A DNA stretch of 33,952 nt from Thermoguttaceae bacterium (GCA_017447745.1 JAFSMW010000217.1:1-33952); one strand, 5' to 3'. Counted from the first letter of the stretch, positions 17,205 through 27,056 are shown. Notes: a model not told the origin generated them from the sequence alone. Program-made: numbers and translations.

Positions 17205-17240
17205 CGACACACAGCGAACGGAGTTGTCCGCTGTATGTCG
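17205..17240 (-). terminator. Hairpin between tpiA and secG
   Basis: Twelve-base arms (17205-17216 and 17229-17240) match with one mismatch (cgacacacagcg against cgctgtatgtcg). There is no T tract, so this may be an RNA-stabilising or attenuating hairpin. Confidence 0.3.
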
Positions 17241-17252
17241 AATGATTAAATC

Positions 17253-18008
17253 TTAACGGCAATTGTTGATAATGCCCATGAAAGCGTCAACTTTCAAAGA
17301 CGCTCCGCCAACCAGGGCGCCGTCAATATCTTCTTTGCCAATCAGACCTTGAGCGTTGTTGGCTTTGACGCTTCCACCGTATTGAATACGGGTGTTTTGG
17401 GCGACTTCTGCGCCAAAACGGTTGGTAAGCCATTCGCGGACGAAAGCGTGAACTTCTTCAGCCTGTTCCGGGGTGGCGACTTCGCCGGTTCCGATTGCCC
17501 AAACGGGTTCGTACGCAAGCGTTACGTTAGCCATGTCTTCAGCTGTGAGGTCAGCCAGAGAGCCTTCCAGCTGTTCTCTGATGATGTCCATGGTCTTGCC
17601 GGCTTTACGGGTTTCAAGCAGTTCGCCAATGCAAAGAATCGGTTTCAGACCGCCAGCGAGGGCTTTTTTGACTTTCTTGTTGATCAGCTCGTTGCTTTCG
17701 CCAATGATGTTGCGGCGTTCGCTATGACCCAGAATGACGTAGGTTGCGCCGATGTCTTTGAGCATCGCAACGCTGATTTCTCCTGTGAACGCGCCGTTAT
17801 CTTCGAAGTAGCAGTTTTCCGCTCCAACGGCGACATTGGTTCCAGCGCATACCTGGCAAACAGCGTCCAGATAAACAAACGGCGGGCAAATGGCAACGTC
17901 AACATCAGCGATGTCTTTGCAGGCTTCAACAAGACCCTGAGCCAAAGCAACTGCTCCAGCCTTGTCCATATTCATTTTCCAGTTTCCAGCGATAAAAGGA
18001 CGACGCAT
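17253..18008 (-). CDS. tpiA: Triosephosphate isomerase
   Basis: From the ATG at 18008, which follows GGAGAG, the protein has 251 residues, the normal family length; the upstream in-frame extension is unlikely. N-W-K11 lies in IAGNWKMN, the catalytic His95 in LGHSERR, the catalytic Glu167 in AYEPVWAIGTG and the phosphate-binding loop in QYGGSVKANN and DGALVGGASL. It interconverts dihydroxyacetone phosphate and glyceraldehyde 3-phosphate in glycolysis. It diverges from the ketosynthase-like gene across a 297-base gap. Confidence 0.97.
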   Translation of the reverse strand: MRRPFIAGNWKMNMDKAGAVALAQGLVEACKDIADVDVAICPPFVYLDAVCQVCAGTNVAVGAENCYFEDNGAFTGEISVAMLKDIGATYVILGHSERRNIIGESNELINKKVKKALAGGLKPILCIGELLETRKAGKTMDIIREQLEGSLADLTAEDMANVTLAYEPVWAIGTGEVATPEQAEEVHAFVREWLTNRFGAEVAQNTRIQYGGSVKANNAQGLIGKEDIDGALVGGASLKVDAFMGIINNCR

Positions 18009-18305
18009 TTTTCTCTCTCCAATTAAAATCGTTTTTGACAACAAATCCTGTTTATAAATGAGCATAACAATTGGTCTCATTCATAATCCATCGTTTTACA
18101 TTTTAGCACAAATTTAAATATATAAAAGAGGGGGAGACGGGGGCTATTCAAAATTTTTTGAAGCGCTACAATATGGTAAAAGGTTTTTTTCAGATGAACC
18201 CCCCTGTACAAAGGAACAGACGCTGAAAAAGAAATAATAAAGAAAGTTCCTAAGCGCTTTACGATTAGACTTTCGGCGTCAGCACATTTACAATCAGATA
18301 TATCC

Positions 18306-19667
18306 ATGTATAAACAAAGAATCGTTATAACGGGCATGGGACAAATTAGTCCTTTGGGTCTTACGAAAGAACAGCTTTGGGAAGGTTTGTCTTCCGGTAA
18401 AAGCGGAGTGGACGCTCTTACGCAATTGCCGCCGGATTCTCCTGTTTCATTCGGAGGCGAGGCATGGGAGTTTGTTAGCAACATCGATAATTATGGCGTT
18501 CTTTCCAAAGACGTTAAAAAGAATATTCGCAAAGGTCAGAAGGTAATGAGTCGTGAAACCCGTTTGGGTTTGGCGGCGGCTCAGCGCGCTTTGTACGACG
18601 CCGGTTTTGAAGGTCCTGCAACGGACGACGGTTCTGTTCCGGTAGACGCTTCTCATTATTCCCCCGATCGCAGCGGCATTTATTTTGGCAGCGATTACCA
18701 GATCACCATGCCGTTTGATTTCGAGTTGGCGGTGTCCAAGTGTTTGACAGAAAATCATGAGTTTGATTTTGAACAGTGGCCCGAAAAAGGATTGCCGGCG
18801 ATGAATCCGCTTTGGCTGCTTATATTCCTGCCGAACATGCCGGCGTGTCATGTTACAATGTACAACGACATGCGCGGAGCCAGCAACTCTATTACACAGC
18901 GCGAGGCGTCTGGCAACATGTGCATCGAACACGCGTCCCATTTCCTTGACAATGGCGATTACGATATGATGCTTTGCGGCGCCACTGGAACCAGGCTCAA
19001 TCCCATGAAAGCGCTTCAGGCTTTCAAAAACGAAAGTTTGGCAGACGCAAGCTATGTTTCCCAACCCGCCCAGGCAAGCCGTCCGTTTGAGAAGAATCGT
19101 TCAGGACAGGTTCTTTCGGAAGGCGCAGGCTGCGTTGTTTTGGAAACGCTCGCAGGCGCTCAGAAACGCGGCGCGACAATTCAGGCGGAAGTTCTGGCGG
19201 GCGCGTCGACAATTGCTTCCAACGGTCAGCTTAAAGGGAAACCCGCTCCGGCAGACGTTGTTCGCAGGGCGGTTAAAAACGTTTTGAATATTGTTATTGC
19301 ACGCGCTGGATTGACGCCCAAAGACGTTGACTTTATTGTTGCTCACGGTTTATCTGATCCGGAAATGGACAAGGGCGAAGCGCAGGGCATTGCAGACGTT
19401 TTCGGTCCCAACGGCGTTAACGTTGTCGCTCCCAAGGCGAACTTTGGAAACCTTGGCGCTGGCGCCGGCATGGTTGAGCTCATTGCTGGAATTGAAGCGT
19501 TGCAGCATGGAACGTTGTTCCCCAATCCCAACTATGCAATCCCGGATGAAGATTGCCCGGTTCGAGTTGTTACGGAACCGATTCCTGCAGGAAACGTTTT
19601 CGTCAATATCAGCATTTCGCCTCAGGGGCAAACTTCTGCAACAGTTATTAAAAAATTTGAACCTTGA
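18306..19667 (+). CDS. Beta-ketoacyl-ACP synthase homologue lacking the catalytic Cys
   Basis: The 453-residue protein has the thiolase-fold KAS II layout: RIVITGMGQISPLG at the start, LPNMPACHVTM, GDYDMMLCG, RPFEKNRSGQVLSEGAG, DVDFIVAHG and PKANFGNLGAGAGMVE. The nucleophile segment (T-A-C-A-S-G in FabF) reads Q-R-E200-A-S-G, so the Cys is Glu. The first active-site His is kept (H347), but the second (G-H-L-G-A) is N382. A Cys-lacking partner recalls the chain-length factors of type II polyketide systems, which carry Gln there. It may be a heterodimer partner or a decarboxylase. No ACP or active ketosynthase is adjacent. Confidence 0.85.
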   Translation: MYKQRIVITGMGQISPLGLTKEQLWEGLSSGKSGVDALTQLPPDSPVSFGGEAWEFVSNIDNYGVLSKDVKKNIRKGQKVMSRETRLGLAAAQRALYDAGFEGPATDDGSVPVDASHYSPDRSGIYFGSDYQITMPFDFELAVSKCLTENHEFDFEQWPEKGLPAMNPLWLLIFLPNMPACHVTMYNDMRGASNSITQREASGNMCIEHASHFLDNGDYDMMLCGATGTRLNPMKALQAFKNESLADASYVSQPAQASRPFEKNRSGQVLSEGAGCVVLETLAGAQKRGATIQAEVLAGASTIASNGQLKGKPAPADVVRRAVKNVLNIVIARAGLTPKDVDFIVAHGLSDPEMDKGEAQGIADVFGPNGVNVVAPKANFGNLGAGAGMVELIAGIEALQHGTLFPNPNYAIPDEDCPVRVVTEPIPAGNVFVNISISPQGQTSATVIKKFEP

Positions 19668-19681
19668 TAAAAAGGCTTTCG

Positions 19682-19724
19682 GAAGCTGAAAGAGCAGGGG
19701 GACGCCCCTTTCCTTTTCAGCTTC
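19682..19724 (+). terminator. Hairpin after the ketosynthase-like gene
   Basis: Arms gaagctgaaa (19682-19691) and tttcagcttc (19715-19724) match perfectly and enclose a second aggggg/cccct stem. There is no T tract, so termination is uncertain. Confidence 0.35.
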
Positions 19725-19758
19725 TGCGTTAACTCTCTTTATAAATAAGGAGACGCCC

Positions 19759-20727
19759 ATGTCATTTATCGATAAACTTGCAGCCGCCGTAGAGGAAAAA
19801 GGTTCTTCGGTTCTGGTCGGTCTGGATCCCCGTTTTGAATGGATTCCGGAATCGATTAAACAGAGTTCGTTAAAAGACCTGAACGACTTTTCCGGTCAAT
19901 TGATGTCTTTGAGAACTCATGAAGATACGGATCGGAAAGACGCCGGTTTTGATATCTCGGAAATCGCTCCAACTATTTTCTGCGATTTTTGTTGTGATAT
20001 AATTGACATTGTTGCGCCGTACGTTCCGTGCGTTAAACCGCAGATGGCTTTTTTTGAACAGCTCGGCGCCGATGGCATGGTCGCTCTGGACGACATTGTC
20101 AAATACGCTCGAGATTGCGGATTGCTGGTTATTTTAGACGGCAAGCGCAACGACATCGGTACGACAGCGGTGGCATACGCGAAAGGTCTTTTGGGAGAGG
20201 CGTCTCCGTGGGGGGCGGACGCATTGACTGTCAGCCCATATCTGGGAGACGATTCTTTAGACCCGTTTATTCAAACTGCGGTTGAGCAGGACGCAGGCGT
20301 TTTTGTTCTTGTTAAAACGTCAAATCCCGGCGGAGGAATGATTCAAAATCTGGAAACGACCGATGGTCGAAAGATTTATGAAATCGTTGGCGATTTCGTT
20401 CAAAGCAAAGCGCAGGAAACGCTAGGGCAATGCGGATACGGAAACGTTGGAGCGGTTGTCGGCGCGACGTATCCTAAAGAGCTTGCTCAACTGCGTCAGC
20501 GCATGCCCAACACGTGGTTTTTGATTCCGGGTTTTGGCGCTCAGGGCGGTTCCGCTCAAAGCGTTGCTGCGGCGTTTGACGAAAACGGATTAGGCGCTGT
20601 AGTCAACAATTCACGCGGAATCAACTTTGCCTGGAGAACCAAGGCTTACGAAGCCTACGGCGAAGAGAAATGGAAAGACGCTGTCCTGGCGGCGACAAAA
20701 GACATGTGTGACGCGCTTCGAAAATAA
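19759..20727 (+). CDS. pyrF: Orotidine 5'-phosphate decarboxylase, type 2
   Basis: The 322-residue protein begins with the family's substrate motif LVGLDPRFEWIP. The catalytic D-X-K-X2-D is D127-G-K129-R-N-D132 in LVILDGKRNDIGTTA. TVSPYLGDDSLDPF and the phosphate-gripping VKTSNPGGG follow. The length and the long stretch before the catalytic strand fit the larger type 2 class. It makes UMP in pyrimidine synthesis. A GGAGA ribosome-binding site precedes the ATG. The next gene follows after five bases and needs UTP, so co-transcription is plausible. Confidence 0.93.
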   Translation: MSFIDKLAAAVEEKGSSVLVGLDPRFEWIPESIKQSSLKDLNDFSGQLMSLRTHEDTDRKDAGFDISEIAPTIFCDFCCDIIDIVAPYVPCVKPQMAFFEQLGADGMVALDDIVKYARDCGLLVILDGKRNDIGTTAVAYAKGLLGEASPWGADALTVSPYLGDDSLDPFIQTAVEQDAGVFVLVKTSNPGGGMIQNLETTDGRKIYEIVGDFVQSKAQETLGQCGYGNVGAVVGATYPKELAQLRQRMPNTWFLIPGFGAQGGSAQSVAAAFDENGLGAVVNNSRGINFAWRTKAYEAYGEEKWKDAVLAATKDMCDALRK

Positions 20728-20732
20728 TCCCT

Positions 20733-21482
20733 ATGATTTCAGCAATTGTTCTGGCGGCTGGCAAAGGGGTTCGAATGAACTCCGAATTGCCGAAAGTTCT
20801 GGTTCCGTTCAAGGGACAGCCGATGGTCGAATACGTTTTAGACGCCTTGGCTCAAGCGGGCGTCGACAAACCGGTTGTCGTTGTCGGATATAAATCGGAG
20901 CTGGTAGAATCGACGCTTAAAGCGGACAACCGTAACAATCGTTGGTCTGGTCTGACGTTCACTTTACAAAAAGAGCAAAAGGGCACCGCAGACGCTGCTT
21001 GGAGCGCGTACGACGCTCTCAAGGATTTCGACGGTCCGGTTATTGTCCTGGCTGGGGATCAGCCGCTGACGTCCAGCCGAACGATTAAACGCATGCTCGA
21101 CCAATGGCAGGAAGATCCTTGCGCCTGTTTGATTGGGACTCTGGAAACAGACAGCCCATTTGGATTTGGTCGCATTCTTCGTAACGAAAACGGCGATTTC
21201 GTCGGCATTGTCGAAGAAAAAGACGCTACGGACGAACAGCGCAAGATTCGGGAAGTCAATCTGAGCTATTACGTCTTTAACGCCGCCGATCTCTGGGATG
21301 CGATTAAAGAAGTCAAGCCGAACAACGCTCAAGGGGAATACTATCTTACCGATTGCCCGGCGGTTCTAATCAAGCGAGGAAAACGCGTTATTGCAAAAAT
21401 CCTGTTGGAACAGCAGGAGACTTATTCTATTAACACCGCTCAACAACTTAAGGAAGCGGAAGAACGATTTGCAGATCGTTAA
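20733..21482 (+). CDS. NTP transferase, GlmU N-terminal uridylyltransferase-like
   Basis: The 249-residue protein matches the GlmU pyrophosphorylase domain: LAAGKGVRMNSELPKVL (signature L-X2-G-X-G-T-X-M-X-S-X2-P-K, with V for T), QKEQKGTADA, VLAGDQPLT, PFGFGRILR, EEKDA, VNLSYYVF and NNAQGEYYLTD. It would make UDP-GlcNAc or a related sugar nucleotide for cell-wall or surface glycans. The left-handed beta-helix acetyltransferase domain of full-length GlmU is absent, so another protein would have to supply that step. pyrF lies five bases upstream. Confidence 0.85.
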   Translation: MISAIVLAAGKGVRMNSELPKVLVPFKGQPMVEYVLDALAQAGVDKPVVVVGYKSELVESTLKADNRNNRWSGLTFTLQKEQKGTADAAWSAYDALKDFDGPVIVLAGDQPLTSSRTIKRMLDQWQEDPCACLIGTLETDSPFGFGRILRNENGDFVGIVEEKDATDEQRKIREVNLSYYVFNAADLWDAIKEVKPNNAQGEYYLTDCPAVLIKRGKRVIAKILLEQQETYSINTAQQLKEAEERFADR

Positions 21483-21699
21483 TTTTCAAAGCATAGGCGA
21501 GCCGGGAACGTTAGTTCCCGGGCATAATAAAGATGATCTTTGTTCAGCCTGTCTCGCGGGCGTCTCGACCGCCAATGAAAACGCTGTGATAAGAAAAACG
21601 TTTTTATATTCGCTTGCGAAATAGTATTTGCGTTTATAAAAAACAATAATTATTTCTGCACGAATTAATGGTTCCTTGATGTTTTTTATCCGCGGCGCC

Positions 21700-21729
21700 T
21701 TGACAAATTCAAGGGAAAGTGAATAATAT
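21700..21729 (+). promoter_or_regulatory. Promoter for the Gfo/Idh/MocA gene
   Basis: A perfect TTGACA (21700-21705), an 18-base spacer and TAATAT (21724-21729). The -35 lies inside the dyad ccttga-caaat-tcaagg, a possible operator. The leader is about 100 bases. Confidence 0.5.
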
Positions 21730-21797
21730 ATATTAAGAAATAGTAAGACTTGAGACGAGAGTTTTATTCAACTCCTGTTCTTTCTGACTGCTTTTTT

Positions 21798-21823
21798 CTA
21801 ACCACTACACCCTACTTTAACCA
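21798..21823 (+). repeat. Heptamer repeat array before the oxidoreductase gene
   Basis: Units CTAACCA, CTACACC, CTACTTT, then AACCA, ending 11 bases before the ATG and next to the GGAGAA ribosome-binding site. Confidence 0.6.
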
Positions 21824-21834
21824 CGGAGAATTCA

Positions 21835-22929
21835 ATGGCAACAGGATTTGGAATCATTGGTTGCGGCATGATCGCAAATTTTCACGCAAAGGCGATTGCG
21901 TCCCTGAGAAACGCGAAGCTCGTTGCGTGCTACGACACTATACCGGCGGCGGCTGACCGCCTTGCGGCTCAGACCGGCTGCAAAGCGTACTACGACCTGG
22001 ACGAAATGCTCAAAGACCCCGGCGTTGAAGTCGTTACAATTGGGACGCCCTCTGGAGCGCACCGCGACCCGGCTGTCAAAGCGGCTCGTGCTGGAAAGCA
22101 CGTCATCGTCGAAAAGCCGCTGGAAATCACGCTCAAAAAATGTGACGAGATCATAGCCGAGTGCGAAAAGGCAGGCGTCGTTCTGGGAACGATCTTCCCG
22201 TCCCGATTCCACGATTCAAGCGTTCAGATGAAAAAGGCAATTGACGCCGGACGTTTCGGCAAGCTCACCATGGGCGACGCCTACGTCAAATGGTTCCGCC
22301 CGCAAAGCTATTACGATTCCGGCGCATGGCGAGGAACGTGGGCGCTGGACGGCGGCGGCGCGCTGATGAATCAGGCGATCCATTCCGTTGACCTGCTTTG
22401 CTGGCTCATGGGTCCGGTTGTCGAGATTCGCGCTCAATGGGGCTTGCTCGACCACGTCAATATTGAAGTTGAAGACACGGCTGTCGCAACGCTGCGATTC
22501 GCCAACGGCGCGCTGGGCGTTATCGAAGCAACGACCGCGGCGTATCCCGGCTCGTTAAAGAAAATCGACATCTCCGGGTCTGCCGGTTCCGCCACGCTGG
22601 AAGAGGAAGATTTGATTCGCTGGGAATTCGCCAAGTCCAAGACTTGTGACAAGGCGATTCTCGAAGGCATGGCTTCCAAAAAGAGTACTGGCGGCGGCGC
22701 AGCCGACCCGGCGGCGATTGGATTCCAGGGGCACGCCAAGCTGTTCGCCGACGTCCTCAAAGCGATTAGAACCGGCGGTAAACCCGCCATCGACGGCATC
22801 GAAGGTCGCCGCGCCACAGAAGTCATCCTTGGCATTTACCAGTCGGCTGAAACCGGAAAACCCGTTCAGATCCCTCTTGTCAAAGACCCGGTTCTCAAAG
22901 CGCGAAAAAACGGAAAGGTTACTCAATAA
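21835..22929 (+). CDS. Cytoplasmic Gfo/Idh/MocA-family oxidoreductase
   Basis: The 364-residue protein has an N-terminal Rossmann fold (GIIGCGMIANFHAKAI, G-X-G-X2-A type), the family signature EKPLE (residues 93-97) and a putative catalytic His183 in MNQAIHSVDLLCWLMG, followed by the C-terminal beta-sheet domain. It lacks a signal peptide, so it should act in the cytoplasm on a sugar, inositol or similar polyol with NAD(P). The substrate cannot be deduced. A GGAGAA ribosome-binding site precedes the ATG, and a heptamer array lies just upstream. Confidence 0.92.
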   Translation: MATGFGIIGCGMIANFHAKAIASLRNAKLVACYDTIPAAADRLAAQTGCKAYYDLDEMLKDPGVEVVTIGTPSGAHRDPAVKAARAGKHVIVEKPLEITLKKCDEIIAECEKAGVVLGTIFPSRFHDSSVQMKKAIDAGRFGKLTMGDAYVKWFRPQSYYDSGAWRGTWALDGGGALMNQAIHSVDLLCWLMGPVVEIRAQWGLLDHVNIEVEDTAVATLRFANGALGVIEATTAAYPGSLKKIDISGSAGSATLEEEDLIRWEFAKSKTCDKAILEGMASKKSTGGGAADPAAIGFQGHAKLFADVLKAIRTGGKPAIDGIEGRRATEVILGIYQSAETGKPVQIPLVKDPVLKARKNGKVTQ

Positions 22930-22961
22930 CGTCAACCAACGCCCCTTGTTGACCGCTCGCG

Positions 22962-22990
22962 TTAATTACTAATTACTCATTACTAATTAA
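22962..22990 (+). repeat. Heptamer repeat array before rarA
   Basis: Units CTAATTA, CTCATTA, CTAATTA end two bases before the rarA ATG and occupy the place of a ribosome-binding site. Confidence 0.65.
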
Positions 22991-22992
22991 AC

Positions 22993-24312
22993 ATGACGTC
23001 GTTATTTTCAGAATCTGAATCGGAAAATCGGGCGAAGGCTCTGCCGCTGGCGGCGAGAATGCGTCCGAGAACGCTGGCAGAATTTGTCGGTCAGGAGTCT
23101 TTCCTGGGAGAAGGAAAGCTCTTGCGCCGATTGATTCTGGCGGACCGGGTCGGTTCTGTCATTTTTTTTGGCCCTCCAGGTACGGGAAAAACGACGTTGG
23201 CGCAGCTGCTGGCAACGGAAACGAACTGTCACTTTCAGCAAATCTCCGCTGTTACATCCGGGGCGAAGGAGCTTCGAGAGGTTCTCTCGCACGCCTATGA
23301 TCTGCTCAGCCAAACCGGGAAGCGGACGCTGCTGTTTGTAGACGAAATCCACCGGTTCAACAAATCCCAGCAGGACATTCTCCTTCCGGACGTTGAAAAC
23401 GGGATTGTTACACTCGTCGGCGCGACGACCGAAAATCCGTACTTTACAGTCAACAACGCTCTGCTCAGCCGAAGCCGAATCTTCCAGTTCCAGCCGCTGA
23501 CAAACGACGACATCAAAACGATTCTTCATCGAGCGATTGAAGACAAAGAACGCGGTTTGGGGAACTGGAACATCAACCTTCACGACGATGCTGCGGACTT
23601 TCTGGCGGAGCTTTCCGAGGGAGACGCGCGGCGAGCGCTGTCGGCATTGGAAATCGGCGTCCTGTCAACCATGACAGATCCGATCGAGTTCACGCGGGAA
23701 CTGGCGGCGGAATCCATGCAGAAAAAAGCCGTTCAGTACGACCGCGACGGGGATCAGCATTACGACACGATTTCCGCTCTGATTAAATCCGTTCGCGGGT
23801 CAGACGCTGACGCGGCGATTTACTGGCTGGCGAAGATGCTCGAAGGGGGCGAGGATTTTCGATTCCTCACCCGCCGTTTGATTATTCTCGCCAGCGAAGA
23901 CATCGGCAACGCCGACCCGTACGCTCTGCAAATGGCGGTCGCCTGCTCGCAAGCCTGCGAACAGATCGGGCTGCCGGAAGCCCAGCTCGTTTTAGCTCAG
24001 ACAACCATTTATCTGGCGTTGGCGCCCAAGTCCAATTCCGCCACGATGGCAATCTTCAGCGCCCGGGAAGACGTCCGAAACGGCAGAACGATTCCCGTTC
24101 CACGGCATTTGCGCGACGGTCATTACAGCGGCGCGAAGAAGATGGGCAACGCAATCGGATACAAGTACGCTCACAACTCGCCAGACGGCATTGCTCAGCA
24201 GGACTACCTGGGCGTTGACAAAGAGTATTACATTCCCACAGACCGCGGATACGAAAAACAGATGGCGGCGCGGCTGGAGTACATTAAAAAGAAATTGAAG
24301 GGGGAGGAATAA
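22993..24312 (+). CDS. rarA: Replication-associated recombination protein A (MgsA/RarA)
   Basis: The 439-residue AAA+ protein has the RarA start MRPRTLAEFVGQ, Walker A GPPGTGKTT (60-68), Walker B LLFVDEIHRFNKSQQD (113-128), sensor 1 VGATTENPYF and the sensor 2 region EGDARRALSALE. The C-terminal half carries the tetramer-domain markers SVRGSDADAAIYWLAKML and ASEDIGNADP. It acts at stalled replication forks. No ribosome-binding site is visible because a heptamer array lies directly before the ATG. The J-domain-like gene follows after three bases. Confidence 0.96.
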   Translation: MTSLFSESESENRAKALPLAARMRPRTLAEFVGQESFLGEGKLLRRLILADRVGSVIFFGPPGTGKTTLAQLLATETNCHFQQISAVTSGAKELREVLSHAYDLLSQTGKRTLLFVDEIHRFNKSQQDILLPDVENGIVTLVGATTENPYFTVNNALLSRSRIFQFQPLTNDDIKTILHRAIEDKERGLGNWNINLHDDAADFLAELSEGDARRALSALEIGVLSTMTDPIEFTRELAAESMQKKAVQYDRDGDQHYDTISALIKSVRGSDADAAIYWLAKMLEGGEDFRFLTRRLIILASEDIGNADPYALQMAVACSQACEQIGLPEAQLVLAQTTIYLALAPKSNSATMAIFSAREDVRNGRTIPVPRHLRDGHYSGAKKMGNAIGYKYAHNSPDGIAQQDYLGVDKEYYIPTDRGYEKQMAARLEYIKKKLKGEE

Positions 24313-24315
24313 ACC

Positions 24316-25077
24316 ATGACGGAACAGTTCGACCCGTATTATCAGTGGTTGGGAATCCCTCAAGAGGAACGACCGATAAACAAATATCGTCTGCTTGCGC
24401 TGCAGGTGTTTGAGTCCGACGAAGGCGTTATCGCTAACGCCGCCGACCGACAGATGGCGTTTATCCGTACGTTCCAAAGCGGCGCCCATTCTGCAGAGTC
24501 GCAAATGCTGCTCAACGAGCTTTCCAGCGCCCGGGTTACGCTGCTCAACAAACAATCCAAGGCGGAATACGACCAACAGCTTCGCCAGACGCTGGGCGCT
24601 CGAGAATTACGTTCAACCGCTCCGCCAGTTCCACCCGTTCCGGGACAAGCTTTGCCTGTTCCTCCGTTAGATCCGTCTTCCCCGTCTGTCATTCTGCCAG
24701 CTCCGCCAGCGTCTAATTCCCCGTCTGTCATTCCGCCTGTTCCACCTACGCCGGGACAAACCACGCCGTCTGCAGCGCCGCCTGCCCCTCCGGTATTTCA
24801 ACCGCCGGTACAGAAGCTGGCAAATTTGGGAATAACGACCAAAGAAAAATCAAAAGAAAAAAAGAAGAGCCCAAGTGTGTTTCGTTTTCTTTTAAAGTTT
24901 TGTATTTTTATAATAGCTTTATTTGTTGCCGTTATTCTCTTTTTGGCAATAACAGGCATCCCCGTTCCAATTTCCACCAACAACGAAACGCTGACAAAAA
25001 TCATGTCTTATTTGCATATTAAATGTGCGAACGAGACTGTAGTTACTCCCGATACAGAAGAAGAGAGCAAACCCTAA
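24316..25077 (+). CDS. J-domain-like planctomycete membrane protein
   Basis: The 253-residue protein begins FDPYYQWLGIPQEERPINKY, an N-terminal module common in planctomycetes that resembles a degenerate DnaJ domain (RLLALQVFESDEGVIANAAD, then ARVTLLNKQSKAEYDQQL). The His-Pro-Asp of true J-domains is not seen. A Pro-rich linker spans about 95-168 with repeats such as PPVPPTPGQ. It is followed by a basic segment (KEKSKEKKKSPS) and one membrane helix near 195-217 (FCIFIIALFVAVILFLAITG). It probably anchors an interaction module at the membrane. The ribosome-binding site GGGGGAGGA lies in the last codons of rarA. Confidence 0.8.
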   Translation: MTEQFDPYYQWLGIPQEERPINKYRLLALQVFESDEGVIANAADRQMAFIRTFQSGAHSAESQMLLNELSSARVTLLNKQSKAEYDQQLRQTLGARELRSTAPPVPPVPGQALPVPPLDPSSPSVILPAPPASNSPSVIPPVPPTPGQTTPSAAPPAPPVFQPPVQKLANLGITTKEKSKEKKKSPSVFRFLLKFCIFIIALFVAVILFLAITGIPVPISTNNETLTKIMSYLHIKCANETVVTPDTEEESKP

Positions 25078-25136
25078 AATAGAGTTAAGAGGGAACGGGA
25101 GATCGCTTCCAACGTTCCATTCCAACCTCCTCTAAA

Positions 25137-26114
<978 letters not shown>

Positions 26115-26117
<3 letters not shown>

Positions 26118-26298
26118 AAGGCGGTAACGAAAAAGAAAAACAACCATCCGCTAGAACCGCTTTAGCGGTTCAATATTAGTAGCCGTGGGCTTAACCCACG
26201 GAGCGCAGCGAACGAAGTTGCGCTTAAAAAAGAAGCGCAGTTACGCTCGTTTTCAAGCGTAACTACGCTCCCGTTGGTCGCTCCGTTACCGCCTTTCA
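26115..26298. mobile_element. MITE-like element with 15-base terminal inverted repeats
   Basis: tgaaaggcggtaacg (26115-26129) and its perfect reverse complement (26284-26298) bound a 184-base unit. Inside lie the palindromes gaaccgc-ttta-gcggttc near 26155 and ccgtggg-ctta-acccacgg near 26183, and the segment gagcgcagcgaacg. Related copies occur near 30995-31190, 32156-32286 and 33736-33800. The first TIR base starts the TGA stop of the radical SAM gene. There is no coding capacity. Confidence 0.65.
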
Positions 26299-26302
26299 TT
26301 TA

Positions 26303-27034
26303 CTAGAACAGCGACTCTTCTTCACCCTTCAGTTCTTTCAGACGCTGTTCGACAATCTTGTCACGGGAACTGTTGCGCTTTTCAAACAAAGCTTTCATGC
26401 GGTTGAGTTCTTTTTCCAGACGTTCCAGCTCTAAAGCGCGGCGTTTCTGTCGGACGTCAAAATGTTTGGCAACGGTTTCCGCCAGCTGAGCGCCGATTTC
26501 CGCTTTAGAATTTTCGTCAACCGTTTGACGATACTGCATCGTTAGCTGACGCGTTGTGCGATCCAGTTCCGCGTCCTGTTTAAGCAGCTTGAACAGTTCA
26601 GGATCCGACTTTTCCATTTGTCCCCAATCTTGGAACGGACCTGTCGGCGGTGGAGGCGGCGGCAGCATATCGCCATGATTTCGTTCGCCTCCCGGACCTT
26701 CTGGTCGTCCAGACCTTGGCTTTCTAAATCCCTCTCGCGGACCACCCATTGGAGGAGGAACCATGCCGGGTCTGTCGCCATTTCTGGGAGGGCTAAAACC
26801 TTCCATCGGCGGGAGTCCTTCAGGATGTTCATGATGAGGACGATCCGCAAACGGTCTTAGACCGGAATTTTTGTCATCCCACGAAATATCTTCTGCCGCT
26901 TCAGCTTTTTTCGTAACAGCGGCTTTTGTCTTGGATGGCGCGGTTTGGGCGTGTGCTTCTGAACAAGCCCAAAGCGTCAATGCAAAAAATGAAGCTGCAA
27001 CAATTGTCAACGTCAAAAAGGGTTTTGTTTTCAT
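26303..27034 (-). CDS. Secreted coiled-coil protein of the ECF sigma operon
   Basis: The 243-residue protein has a Sec signal peptide (ending SEAHA before Q30). A long Pro/Gly/Arg-rich segment (about 63-135, with PPPMGGPREG and LPPPPPPTGPF) precedes a charged helix from about 145 to 240 (ELDRTTRQLTMQYRQ, VRQKRRALELERLEKEL). The layout, a disordered spacer before a coiled coil, recalls periplasmic sensor proteins such as CpxP/Spy or heavy-metal sensors, but their LTxxQ motif is absent. It is the third gene after an ECF sigma factor and a membrane protein, so an envelope-sensing role is possible. Function is inferred from context. Confidence 0.72.
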   Translation of the reverse strand: MKTKPFLTLTIVAASFFALTLWACSEAHAQTAPSKTKAAVTKKAEAAEDISWDDKNSGLRPFADRPHHEHPEGLPPMEGFSPPRNGDRPGMVPPPMGGPREGFRKPRSGRPEGPGGERNHGDMLPPPPPPTGPFQDWGQMEKSDPELFKLLKQDAELDRTTRQLTMQYRQTVDENSKAEIGAQLAETVAKHFDVRQKRRALELERLEKELNRMKALFEKRNSSRDKIVEQRLKELKGEEESLF

Positions 27035-27056
27035 GATATAATCTCCTAAAAAAAGC

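Larger units (their letters stand above)
21483..21834. other. Gap with hairpin, promoter and heptamer array
   Basis: The 352-base gap holds a GC-rich hairpin (gccgggaac/gttcccgggc, near 21501-21523) that may end the pyrF/GlmU-like transcript. A promoter lies at 21700-21729 and a heptamer array just before the next ATG. I see no gene or tRNA. Confidence 0.5.

Noticed and set aside
18077-18484. 135-codon minus-strand ORF overlapping the start of the ketosynthase-like gene
   Set aside because: It is antisense to a clear gene, begins inside it and covers the tpiA promoter region; no family resemblance.
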